The notes: generated from the letters alone by a model not told the origin. Shown: positions 1 to 5,813, counted from the stretch's first letter. The stretch: 7,241 nt of DNA from Planctomycetota bacterium (GCA_021805585.1 JAJZEY010000036.1:1-7241); one strand, 5' to 3'. Numbers and translations are program-made.

Positions 1-2
1 CT

Positions 3-311
3 GCGGCGGCGCAGCAGCTCAAGGGGTCTACGGACCCGATTTTCGCCGCTGCTTCTTGCATCTGGAGCCTTTGCGGCCAATCAATCCTAATTTGTAGGTG
101 TGACAGAGCACTAGCCTGGGCTTGGGCACGGATCAGCTACACGCTGGGTTGCGATGGAAAGTATTCCGTAACATTCCACGGCAGATGGGTACCCTCCGCC
201 GACATTTACGTGTCAGGGCATGAGGTGGCGAGCTATTCGACGCTGGGCCACCACGGCGAGATTGACAAGTTCCTGAGCACCCCCTATGGCAAACTGGGAC
301 CGGGGTATTAG
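3..311 (+). CDS. Unrecognised protein, C-terminal part only (5' end outside window or frame-disrupted)
   Basis: An open frame runs from the left edge to TAG at 309-311 and gives about 102 residues. From about residue 41 it looks truly coding: GC-rich third positions and a soluble, Gly/Tyr/His-rich stretch containing GKYSVTFHGRWVPSADIYV and ending in KLGPGY. I do not recognise the family. Before about position 120 the case is weaker. This frame there is Cys/Trp-rich, and the neighbouring frame (2-97, ending in TAG) looks about as protein-like. There is no ATG, GTG or TTG in this frame before the GTG at 210. Either the gene starts upstream of the window, or a frameshift lies around 85-120. The next gene begins 2 bases after this stop, so the two are probably co-transcribed. 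The polymorphic-toxin tails I know can look similar, but nothing here proves that. Confidence 0.5.
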   Translation, partial: AAAQQLKGSTDPIFAAASCIWSLCGQSILICRCDRALAWAWARISYTLGCDGKYSVTFHGRWVPSADIYVSGHEVASYSTLGHHGEIDKFLSTPYGKLGPGY

Positions 312-313
312 CG

Positions 314-739
314 ATGCCTTTGCGGTTCTACCCGTGGCGGTTCTATGGAAAGGTGGCACTGTTCTCGGCGGTAGTCGGAGCCGCCGGTGGCGTGGCGTCG
401 GCTCTTTTTTTGGGCTTCGGGACCATGGCTTGGGTGACGTTCGCCCCCGCGTCGGCTGTTACCTGGCTTCTTGCCGTCCACACCTTGGGCCGAGGCGAAT
501 GGATCCGGTCGGTCGCGGTCGGGTTGGTTTCGCCGTTTTTCGGCGGAGCCATCATCGGCTTCGCAATTGGGCTTGCCAGCGTGAGCCCGCTAGACGGCGT
601 GCTCCTTTGCTGGGAATTCCCATTGCACTGGTATTGGCTTTTCGCCCCTTTTGGTGTTATCAATGGACTCTTGATGGCCTGGCTGCTCCGGCATGGAATT
701 TATGGAAGTGACCCCAAATCGAAAAAGGGGCGTGAATAG
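314..739 (+). CDS. Small four-helix integral membrane protein, function unknown
   Basis: The 141-residue product is almost wholly hydrophobic. Likely membrane segments lie at about residues 13-36 (Gly/Ala-rich, VVGAAGGVASALFLGFG), 39-57, 67-89 and 106-126. A short charged tail, DPKSKKGRE, should be cytoplasmic under the positive-inside rule, as should the Arg-rich start MPLRFYPWRFYGK. The ATG follows the previous stop by 2 bases, with a GGGG/GGGA-type ribosome-binding stretch about 8 bases upstream inside the preceding gene, which suggests translational coupling. No catalytic or transport motif is visible. The neighbouring downstream product is another four-helix protein of similar size, so the pair may form a complex or be diverged relatives. 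I do not recognise the family. Coding status is supported by the tight packing and the coherent membrane topology. Confidence 0.7.
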   Translation: MPLRFYPWRFYGKVALFSAVVGAAGGVASALFLGFGTMAWVTFAPASAVTWLLAVHTLGRGEWIRSVAVGLVSPFFGGAIIGFAIGLASVSPLDGVLLCWEFPLHWYWLFAPFGVINGLLMAWLLRHGIYGSDPKSKKGRE

Positions 740-1282
740 GTGCGTAGGATAAAGGGGCCTCCCAATGTCCCGGGTGCCGTCGAAAGTTATGGATGGCGGG
801 CAACGGCGCGGCGGCTCCAGATCAGATTTCCATTCCGTGAGGTTTTACCGATGGCGTCAAGCGGCACCCGAACTTACGTCGCCGTAGTCGGCCTCTACGG
901 CGCGATTATTTTCGCGATTGGACTGCTTCCATCGCTGGGCCTTTATTTTCCCAAGTTCCCCTACGAAGATGTCTATATTCCATACCTCTTCGTCGCGGGC
1001 CCGGTGGTGTTCGCCGCCGGGTATTGGGCCGAAGCTCATTGCTGGGCGGCCGCCGGGACTCTCCTGACACCGTGGGCCGCCGGATGGGTCTGCATCGTCG
1101 TGGTACCGGGCGTTGCAGATTTTGTTTTGGGTTCCCTGCAGTGGATCGCTGTAGCCATGCTGGCGCGCGTGGCTTTCGGGCTCGCGAGGCGACTGCAGAC
1201 GTATGGCCGCGCAAAAAAGGTGGATCAGGGGAAAACGGGGCTTAGCCGAAGGCACCCCGGCGAGGCGAACGAGCGAGAATAG
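740..1282 (+). CDS. Four-helix integral membrane protein, function unknown
   Basis: The frame gives 180 residues from a GTG that directly abuts the preceding TAG (737-739), with GGGG about 9 bases upstream. An ATG at 851 would give a 143-residue protein beginning MASSGTRTYVAVV, close in length to its neighbour. The 37 residues between the two starts are basic and low in hydrophobicity and may be untranslated, so the start is uncertain. Probable membrane segments, numbered from the GTG, are at about 46-70, 79-97, 102-121 and 126-148. A highly charged hydrophilic tail follows (ARRLQTYGRAKK and beyond, ending GEANERE). There are no recognisable domains, active-site motifs or lipobox. As the last gene of the trio it probably shares their transcript. 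No clear terminator hairpin with a T-run follows it. Confidence 0.65.
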   Translation: MRRIKGPPNVPGAVESYGWRATARRLQIRFPFREVLPMASSGTRTYVAVVGLYGAIIFAIGLLPSLGLYFPKFPYEDVYIPYLFVAGPVVFAAGYWAEAHCWAAAGTLLTPWAAGWVCIVVVPGVADFVLGSLQWIAVAMLARVAFGLARRLQTYGRAKKVDQGKTGLSRRHPGEANERE

Positions 1283-1521
1283 GGGCGGAATTAATCCCGG
1301 AAAGCCGCGAACGGCTGTCGATGGGCAATGCAAGACCAGCCGCCAAAGGGCGCAATTCAGAGGCTCAAAACCCGCCGGTGATTTGCCGCGTTATAACGTC
1401 TAATAACCTTTCCTGCTAATAACAGTTTTGGGACCAGCTTGCGCATTTTCGCAACCTGCACGCCACGAGCCGAGTTGCCGTGCCGCGTTGTTGACAACGT
1501 GCCGCCCGGGCCTGTTTGCGG

Positions 1522-1539
1522 CCTCGCCGGTCGGCGAGG
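1522..1539. repeat. Perfect GC-rich inverted repeat (8-base arms)
   Basis: cctcgccg, spacer gt, then cggcgagg form a perfect palindrome. A 2-base loop is too tight, so in RNA the stem would open to 7 pairs with a 4-base loop. No T-run follows on either strand, so a classical terminator is unlikely. A second short palindrome, ccgcc-gac-ggcgg, lies at 1584-1596, and cgttg-ttga-caacg lies at 1486-1499. Confidence 0.5.
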
Positions 1540-1653
1540 GTGCCGCGTGGTTCTCCCATGAGGGAAGAGCGTTGCAAGCCGCCCCGCCGACGGCGGAGGC
1601 GTACACTCTGGCCCTTTTCATTATTTTTCATTGTTCTGTTTTCATGAAGCGGT

Positions 1654-1684
1654 CCTGGATGCGGTCTCCGAAACGGTATCCAGG
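1654..1684. repeat. Inverted repeat with 7-base arms
   Basis: cctggat (1654-1660) is exactly complementary to atccagg (1678-1684), separated by 17 bases. It lies in the gene-free spacer just after a T-rich stretch (1616-1642). It could be a hairpin of a dispersed repeat; no gene partner is evident. Confidence 0.35.
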
Positions 1685-1793
1685 CGTTTCTGTTCCGGCG
1701 GCGTTTCCCGTGTTGCCGCGGCGTTGGAGGCTTGGCTTGCATTTCTTCTTGAGCTTCCCCAACGGCGGGCTGGGAAAGGGAAATGCGAAGTTG

Positions 1794-1827
1794 CGGTTCA
1801 TGGGCAGGATGCCCATGCTACAGGGTG
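1794..1827. repeat. REP-like palindromic repeat, copy 1
   Basis: This 34-base block matches the block at 2002-2035 with a single mismatch (a at 1822, g at 2030). Its core is a perfect hairpin: catgggc (1799-1805), loop aggat, gcccatg (1811-1817), followed by ctac. Translated by chance it gives MGRMPM or HGQDAHAT peptides. From memory I associate those spurious peptides with predicted proteins of planctomycete and verrucomicrobial genomes, which would make this a dispersed family. No transposase is nearby. Confidence 0.75.
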
Positions 1828-1890
1828 GCGGGCGGCAGGCATCTGGGAGGGGGCATCAAGCATTAAACGCAGGATCACTTGGTTCATTAA

Positions 1891-1920
1891 CTCCGCGTTA
1901 ATCCGCGTAATCCGCGGTTA
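1891..1920. repeat. Three imperfect tandem 10-base units (tccgcgttaa type)
   Basis: ctccgcgtta, atccgcgtaa and tccgcggtta follow one another directly. They are flanked by attaa on the left and by a duplicated aaattcacc on the right (1921-1929 and 1934-1942). This short repeat sits between the two REP-like copies. It probably belongs to the same kind of dispersed intergenic sequence. Confidence 0.5.
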
Positions 1921-2001
1921 AAATTCACCACGGAAATTCACCGCCGCGACTGATTTGACCTGAACGCTCCGGAGCAGGATGCCGGCATCACACGCGATTG
2001 A

Positions 2002-2035
2002 CGGTTCATGGGCAGGATGCCCATGCTACGGGGTG
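2002..2035. repeat. REP-like palindromic repeat, copy 2
   Basis: This is the second copy of the block at 1794-1827, with the same hairpin core: catgggc (2007-2013), aggat, gcccatg (2019-2025). It is in the same orientation, 208 bases downstream, with one mismatch. An open frame of 63 codons that starts at the ATG inside this repeat (2008) is judged spurious. Confidence 0.75.
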
Positions 2036-2220
2036 TCGCGGGAAGATGGCACTGCTTTGTTGATTTCCACAGGCCGATCAAAATCTTCTTGCGAACAAGA
2101 GTTTTTTCTTTGCTTATCGATAAACTCTGCCAGTACGCGTTCGTTGGGCCTTTAACAAGCTATTTTGCCTATTTACGGAAAAATTGGCGGTCCCCCTAAA
2201 GGGAAGGTTTTCTCAACTGA

Positions 2221-2249
2221 TTGATTTTCATCGCCGATAAGAGTACAAG
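2221..2249 (+). promoter_or_regulatory. Candidate sigma70-like promoter for the GlmU-like gene
   Basis: ttgatt (2221-2226) and tacaag (2244-2249) are separated by exactly 17 bases, each matching the consensus at four of six positions. It is the best-placed candidate upstream of the gene at 2635 and would give a leader of roughly 375 bases. Short promoter matches of this quality also occur by chance. Confidence 0.35.
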
Positions 2250-2299
2250 AATAAGGCCTCTGCCATGTTCGTGTTAGCCCGGCATATTGCTTCGGACCG

Positions 2300-2545
2300 A
2301 TGAACATTGCAAAAGGACCCCGAACGGGGGATTGATGGACAAGCCTGGTCCCGATTTATCGGGACAGTGTGGAAGTCCGGAGCCTTGGTTTGCGCTGGTC
2401 CGCCCTTGTCAAAAGGGTTCGAACTCTACCGGCTCACGGCATTGCGGTGGAGGCTTTATTTTGAAGACACGCGCCAGACGCGATAAGGCGGATGGCGTTT
2501 GAGGATATGGGCAAACAGAACGGGACCCAAGCCCGTATCTGTTGG
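2300..2545 (+). promoter_or_regulatory. Putative structured 5' leader of the GlmU-like gene
   Basis: No protein-like frame is visible here, but stem-loops follow one another. cccc-gaac-gggg lies at 2318-2329. gtcccgat-tt-atcgggac lies at 2348-2365. ccctt-gtcaa-aaggg lies at 2403-2417. cgcc...ggcg lies at 2472-2490. A two-part stem lies at 2514-2543 (aacag and acggg pairing with cccgt and ctgtt). Unpaired conserved-looking segments such as ggaagtccggagcc lie between them. It does not fit tRNA (the ggttcgaac at 2416-2424 lacks a pairing T-stem), RNase P, tmRNA or SRP RNA. It may be a regulatory leader, an independent small RNA, or another dispersed repeat. The run of hairpins is seen directly; the function is inferred. 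Confidence 0.3.
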
Positions 2546-2634
2546 AGGGGGCGGAGGCGCGGGTGCGGGGATCGCGAGAGCGGCTGATGGCCGGAAGGCC
2601 TTGCTGGGGCGACAAATTTTCGTGCGAACAGGCT

Positions 2635-3897
2635 ATGACACCCATATATATTTTAGAAGATGGCCACATTGAAGATCTTTATCCGCTTACTTATACGCGG
2701 CCGGCATTTCTGCTGCGTTGTGGCGCTTCGACACTGCTGGACCGAATTTGCCGCAATCTGCCCAGACCGCCTGAAGGTGTTCTGGTTCGCGACACACTGG
2801 CGGCCAAAGTCCGGCAGGAAATTCGCCTGCCGGTGAATCCTAAAATTGATTCAAGCCGCGGAGCTATTTTTATTAATGCCCGCTGGATTATGACCGACCC
2901 ACTGCCGGAAACACCACCCGATGCGGCGGAACTGGCGCGCGGCGACTTTACCTGGGTACGGGTCAGCGGGGCTCGACTGGGAGAAATGGATCTGCGGCGG
3001 CTGGTGCGGTCTAAGGCTATTGATGAGATCATGCCGTCTTTGCGCTGCAGTCTATCCAATGCCCTGGTGGTGCGCCATCCGTGGGAACTGGTTCTAAACC
3101 AGCGGCGCTTGCTGCTGGATGACTTCGCGCAGCGGGGGCGGGCGCGGCTAAGTGAACCGATGACCGGGTCGCACCTGTTGTCGCCTGATAATATATACAT
3201 CGGGCCTGAGGTAAAAGTTTTCCCCGGCGTGGTGTTGGATGCCACCAACGGACCGATCATCATTGAACGCAGCGCGGAAATTCGCCCCAACGCCGTTATT
3301 ACCGGACCTGTTTGTGTGGGTGCGGGTTGCATCGTCCGCACGGGCGCGGATATTCGGGAAGATACCACACTGGGCCCCAATTGCCGGGTGGGCGGGGAAG
3401 TTATTTCAACCATTTTTCTGGGAAATTCCAACAAACAGCATGAAGGCTTTGTTGGCCAAAGTGTCATTGGCGAATGGGTGAACCTGGGAGCCGGAACCAT
3501 TACCAGCAATTTGAAGAACACCTATGGGAATGTGCGGATGCCGATAAATGGCGTCGAACAGGATACCGGCTTGCAGTTTCAAGGGTCCGTTATTGGCGAT
3601 CATGCCAAAATCGGTATCGGAACCTGCTTGACCACGGGAACGGTGATCGGCTTTTCCAGCCATGTCATTGCCGCCCGTCCGCCAAAATTTGTGCCAAGCT
3701 TCGGCTGGGTGACGGACAAAGGTACAAGCCCGCTGGATTTTGACAAAGCCGTTAAAATCGCCAAAACCGCCATGCAACGCAGATCGGTTGAATGGACCGA
3801 CGCGGATGATGAAGTTTTTAATCGGATCCACAAAACGTGGCGACAGGTGGAGAAGGGCGCATTTTCTGAAGTGGGGCTGGCCATAAAAAATGGCTGA
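2635..3897 (+). CDS. GlmU-family putative sugar nucleotidyltransferase/acetyltransferase (alternative bacterial GlmU type)
   Basis: The 420-residue protein has two parts. Residues 1-160 match the N-terminal sugar-nucleotidyltransferase domain of the alternative GlmU family (MTPIYILEDGHIEDLYPLTY, TRP, LRCGASTLLDR). Residues 187-345 form a left-handed beta-helix of hexapeptide repeats (IYIGPEVKVFPG, IRPNAVITGP, VCVGAGCIV). VNLGAGTITSN (282-292) mirrors the GlmU acetyltransferase motif. His269 in KQHEGFVG aligns with the catalytic His of classical GlmU (E. coli His363, from memory). A helical tail follows (365-412). The expected role is to make GlcNAc-1-phosphate and UDP-GlcNAc, precursors of the cell envelope, in the cytoplasm. 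The classical pyrophosphorylase signature GxGTRM...K is absent, as is usual in this branch. I chose the ATG at 2635 because homology begins exactly there. Upstream TTG/ATG codons (2542, 2587) add only a low-complexity leader. The ribosome-binding site is weak. Confidence 0.85.
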   Translation: MTPIYILEDGHIEDLYPLTYTRPAFLLRCGASTLLDRICRNLPRPPEGVLVRDTLAAKVRQEIRLPVNPKIDSSRGAIFINARWIMTDPLPETPPDAAELARGDFTWVRVSGARLGEMDLRRLVRSKAIDEIMPSLRCSLSNALVVRHPWELVLNQRRLLLDDFAQRGRARLSEPMTGSHLLSPDNIYIGPEVKVFPGVVLDATNGPIIIERSAEIRPNAVITGPVCVGAGCIVRTGADIREDTTLGPNCRVGGEVISTIFLGNSNKQHEGFVGQSVIGEWVNLGAGTITSNLKNTYGNVRMPINGVEQDTGLQFQGSVIGDHAKIGIGTCLTTGTVIGFSSHVIAARPPKFVPSFGWVTDKGTSPLDFDKAVKIAKTAMQRRSVEWTDADDEVFNRIHKTWRQVEKGAFSEVGLAIKNG

Positions 3898-4072
3898 ACC
3901 GTCCGCACCGGAATACCGTGAAAGCCCGGCAGCCGTACAGGGATTAAACCGTTCAGGTGCACACCTTTTGGACACCTTTCCAGTCGCACCCCTGCGGCGC
4001 ACCACGGCCAAGATCCAACGGGAAATTCAGAATTTGGGCTGGATTATATCGGTTGGAACGATGGTGCAAGGG
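3898..4072. other. Spacer between convergent genes
   Basis: Nothing coding is convincing here. A + frame of 104 codons opens at the ATG overlapping the GlmU stop (3890), but it has no recognisable features and its second half lies antisense to the small gene at 4073-4189. A possible two-part hairpin, atcca...tggat (4013-4017 with 4040-4044) enclosing aaatt-cag-aattt (4023-4035), may end transcription from one or both sides. No T-run follows it. Confidence 0.4.
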
Positions 4073-4189
4073 TCAGATACCGTAATGCTTGGCGCTCCAG
4101 CCTTTAATGCGACCGCGACTGGGCTTGCGCCCATGATTGGCGGCCTTACCGTTCCAGCGAAGTTTATGATTCCGTTTTCTGCGTGCCAT
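4073..4189 (-). CDS. Very small basic protein, possible bL37-like ribosomal protein
   Basis: On the minus strand an ATG at 4189 opens a 38-residue frame ending in TGA at 4073-4075. The product starts MARRKRNHKLRWNGK, has the core AANHGRKPSRGRIKGW, and ends AKHYGI. About a third of its residues are Arg, Lys or His, and it has no acidic residue, as in tiny ribosomal proteins. The ANHG-R-K-P core behind a basic start resembles actinobacterial bL37 (about 24 residues, ending near ANHGKRPN) as I remember it; here a basic extension follows. An aaagg ribosome-binding site lies 6 bases before this ATG; another ATG at 4192 would add one Met but leave only 3 bases. A good promoter lies just upstream (4222-4250), so the gene can be expressed separately from the Sel1 gene 165 bases before it. 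The gene is likely real; the bL37 link is inference. Confidence 0.7.
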   Translation of the reverse strand: MARRKRNHKLRWNGKAANHGRKPSRGRIKGWSAKHYGI

Positions 4190-4221
4190 CATGCACCTTT
4201 CTAAAAAATCCAAGACTGGGG

Positions 4222-4250
4222 ATTTTAGCGGAAAACCGGTCTATTTGCAA
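4222..4250 (-). promoter_or_regulatory. Sigma70-like promoter for the small basic protein
   Basis: Read on the minus strand, ttgcaa (4245-4250) and taaaat (4222-4227) are separated by exactly 17 bases. The -10 matches at five of six positions and the -35 at four of six. Transcription would start near 4215, giving a leader of about 25 bases with aaagg in front of the ATG at 4189. The neat spacing strengthens the case for the short gene. Confidence 0.55.
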
Positions 4251-4316
4251 AACAATCGCTTTTGGGCTGATTTCCGGTCGCCTTCTGGATGATCGAGGCG
4301 ATCGCGACAGGGATAC

Positions 4317-4349
4317 GCCCGGCAACGGCGGTATCAATTGCCGCCGGGC
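4317..4349 (-). terminator. Strong GC hairpin just after the Sel1-repeat gene
   Basis: gcccggc (4317-4323) pairs with gccgggc (4343-4349). An alternative inner pairing is cggcgg with ccgccg around the loop with caattgata on the minus strand. It starts 5 bases beyond the TAG of the Sel1 gene. There is no T-run, so it may be a factor-dependent terminator or an RNA-stabilising 3' hairpin rather than a classical intrinsic terminator. It separates the Sel1 transcript from the small-protein promoter. Confidence 0.45.
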
Positions 4350-4354
4350 AAGTA

Positions 4355-5809
4355 CTACTTATCGGGCGCGGTGGACTGATGAGCCGTTGCGATTTTCGCC
4401 AGAGCCTGTCGGGCCTGCCTGCTTCCGGCGGCGGCGGCTTTGTGAATCAGCTCCAGTCCTTTGGTCTGGTTCCGCGGAACTCCCTGTCCGTCATAATATA
4501 TTGCGCCAAGGGCATACATGGCCTGCGGGCTGCCGGCAGCCGCCGCCTTGCCCAACCAGAAGATGGCCCGGCGATGATCCGGCTTGCCACCGAGTCCATT
4601 AAGATCAATGGCGGCCATATTCACCATGGCGTGCACATTGCCGCCTTTGGCGGCTTGGCGAAACCAGTAACGCGTTTTTTTCGGGTCAGGGGGAACGCCG
4701 CGCCCACGCAGGTAAAGGCCACCAATATTCAGCATGGCGGCGGAACTGCCCGCCGCCGCCGCGCGGTGAAACCACGCGGCGGCGCGGCGATAATTGCGTT
4801 GTACGCCATCCCCATAAAGATACAGTCCGCCGATATTATTCATGGCAGCGGCATCGCCAGCGTCAGCCGCCATTTTATACCACTGCATCGCCTTATGATA
4901 GTTCTGTTGGACACCCGCGCCGCGGAAATACAACTTACCCAAGCAGGCCATGGCCTTTGGCGAATGAGCCGCCACCCCTTTGCGGAACCAATAAATGGCT
5001 TTTTTGTAATCTTTTGGAACGCCCGCACCCAAGACATAGCACGAGCCGACGCTTACTATGGCGGCGGGCATTCCGGCAATCGCGGCCTGGCGGTACCACG
5101 CCAGTGCCTTGGCCAAGTTTTGCCGCTCACCAAGGCCTTTTTGGCGGCAAATGCCGAGTCCATACATGCCCAGGGGACTGCCCGCGGCCATCGCTTTGCG
5201 ATACCAGCTCAAGGCGGCGGCGCTATCTTGATTGCCCCCCTGGCCCTTGAGGAATTCGGTGGCCAGCATGCACATGGCGGCGGAATCACCCCGGCGGGCG
5301 GATTTCGTGTACCACTGGCGAGCTTTCAAATAATCCCGCGGCACGACCTGGCCCTGGGCATATAGAAGCGCGATACTGGCCATGGCCCGGGCGCTTCCTG
5401 CGGCGGCGGCCCGCCGAAAAAGTCGCATCGCCTTTTGGTAATCTTTTTTTACGCCGACGCCCTCATAGCAATGCAATCCCCGCATCCAAAGCCTGGTCGC
5501 CCGCGGCGAGCGTCCGGCCCCGCGGTTATCAGCGGCCAAGGCGGTCAAATCGCGACTGGCAGCCGCATCCGCGACGTTTCCGGCAAAGGCATGGTTGGCC
5601 CCGGCGAAAGCGGAAGCCGTAAGAGTTAAAAATATCGCAACAAGAACTCTGTCCACAATCAAGCCGGCGCGGTGCGGCGAGAGTTGGCGCAAGAAGCCCT
5701 GCCGCGCGGGGGTATGCCCCGATTTGAAGAAACGCAGACCCAAGCCCAAGGCCTGCTTCCGGCGGCGGCCGGCCGGAATGGCGCGATTCCGCCAACGAAT
5801 CGTGGTCAT
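4355..5809 (-). CDS. Sel1-repeat (TPR-like) protein, exported or membrane-anchored, ten repeats
   Basis: The product has 484 residues. Ten 36-residue Sel1 repeats run without a gap from residue 105 to 464 (starts at 105, 141, 177, 213, 249, 285, 321, 357, 393 and 429). Each follows A-M-x3-G-x2-Y-x2-G-x-G-V-x4-D-Y-x-K-A-x2-W-(Y/F)-x2-A-A-A-G. Such repeats form a helical solenoid for protein binding; the partner is unknown. A hydrophobic segment at 51-70, ending near AFA-GN (76/77), is a signal peptide or anchor, so the solenoid should lie outside the cytoplasm. The ATG at 5809 has ggag 7-10 bases upstream and a good promoter, but leaves a very basic 50-residue start before the hydrophobic segment. 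A GTG at 5656 (residue 52) would give a textbook signal peptide but has no ribosome-binding site. I preferred 5809. An upstream in-frame extension to 6109 is not needed. Confidence 0.88.
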   Translation of the reverse strand: MTTIRWRNRAIPAGRRRKQALGLGLRFFKSGHTPARQGFLRQLSPHRAGLIVDRVLVAIFLTLTASAFAGANHAFAGNVADAAASRDLTALAADNRGAGRSPRATRLWMRGLHCYEGVGVKKDYQKAMRLFRRAAAAGSARAMASIALLYAQGQVVPRDYLKARQWYTKSARRGDSAAMCMLATEFLKGQGGNQDSAAALSWYRKAMAAGSPLGMYGLGICRQKGLGERQNLAKALAWYRQAAIAGMPAAIVSVGSCYVLGAGVPKDYKKAIYWFRKGVAAHSPKAMACLGKLYFRGAGVQQNYHKAMQWYKMAADAGDAAAMNNIGGLYLYGDGVQRNYRRAAAWFHRAAAAGSSAAMLNIGGLYLRGRGVPPDPKKTRYWFRQAAKGGNVHAMVNMAAIDLNGLGGKPDHRRAIFWLGKAAAAGSPQAMYALGAIYYDGQGVPRNQTKGLELIHKAAAAGSRQARQALAKIATAHQSTAPDK

Positions 5810-5813
5810 GTCA

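Larger units (their letters stand above)
1283..2220. other. Long gene-free spacer rich in palindromes and short repeats
   Basis: I see no convincing gene in these 940 bases. Open frames on both strands are Arg/Pro/Gly-rich translations of GC-rich palindromes, or run straight through the repeat at 1794-1827. What it holds is a cluster of inverted repeats (1486-1499, 1522-1539, 1584-1596, 1654-1684), two copies of a REP-like repeat (1794-1827 and 2002-2035), tandem 10-base units at 1891-1920, a duplicated aaattcacc (1921-1929 and 1934-1942), and an AT-richer part from about 2060. The pattern resembles an intergenic dump of PVC-type dispersed repeats rather than a decayed gene. Confidence 0.6.

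Noticed and set aside
1491..1496. A perfect -35 box ttgaca in the spacer
   Set aside because: No -10-like hexamer lies 15-19 bases downstream; the hexamer is part of the palindrome cgttg-ttga-caacg.
1428..1901. A + strand open frame of 157 codons in the large spacer
   Set aside because: It crosses several palindromes and the REP-like repeat (giving MGRMPMLQGG), has no good ribosome-binding site and is low in protein-like composition.
2008..2199. A 63-codon + strand frame
   Set aside because: Its ATG is inside the REP-like repeat, and the rest is AT-rich spacer translation without features.
2371..2435. RNA-gene look-alikes: ggaagtccgg (RNase P-like) and ggttcgaac (tRNA T-loop-like)
   Set aside because: The RNase P core is incomplete and the space to any 3' partner is far too short. 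The T-loop lacks a pairing stem, and no acceptor, D or anticodon arm can be built.
2287..2502. A 71-codon + strand frame before the GlmU-like gene
   Set aside because: It runs through perfect hairpins, has an unusual Cys/Gly/Ser-rich composition and no ribosome-binding site; it is better explained as leader or repeat sequence.
2691..3521. A 276-codon minus strand frame
   Set aside because: It is the antisense shadow of the GlmU-like gene, rich in Ser, Arg and Pro without domains.
3890..4204. A 104-codon + strand frame overlapping the GlmU stop (ATGGCTGA)
   Set aside because: It has no recognisable motif and its second half is the antisense of the small basic-protein gene, whose coding signals (promoter, ribosome-binding site, composition) are better.
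4289..5365. A 358-codon + strand frame
   Set aside because: It is the antisense shadow of the Sel1-repeat gene; its Gly/Ala/His-rich periodicity mirrors the repeat.
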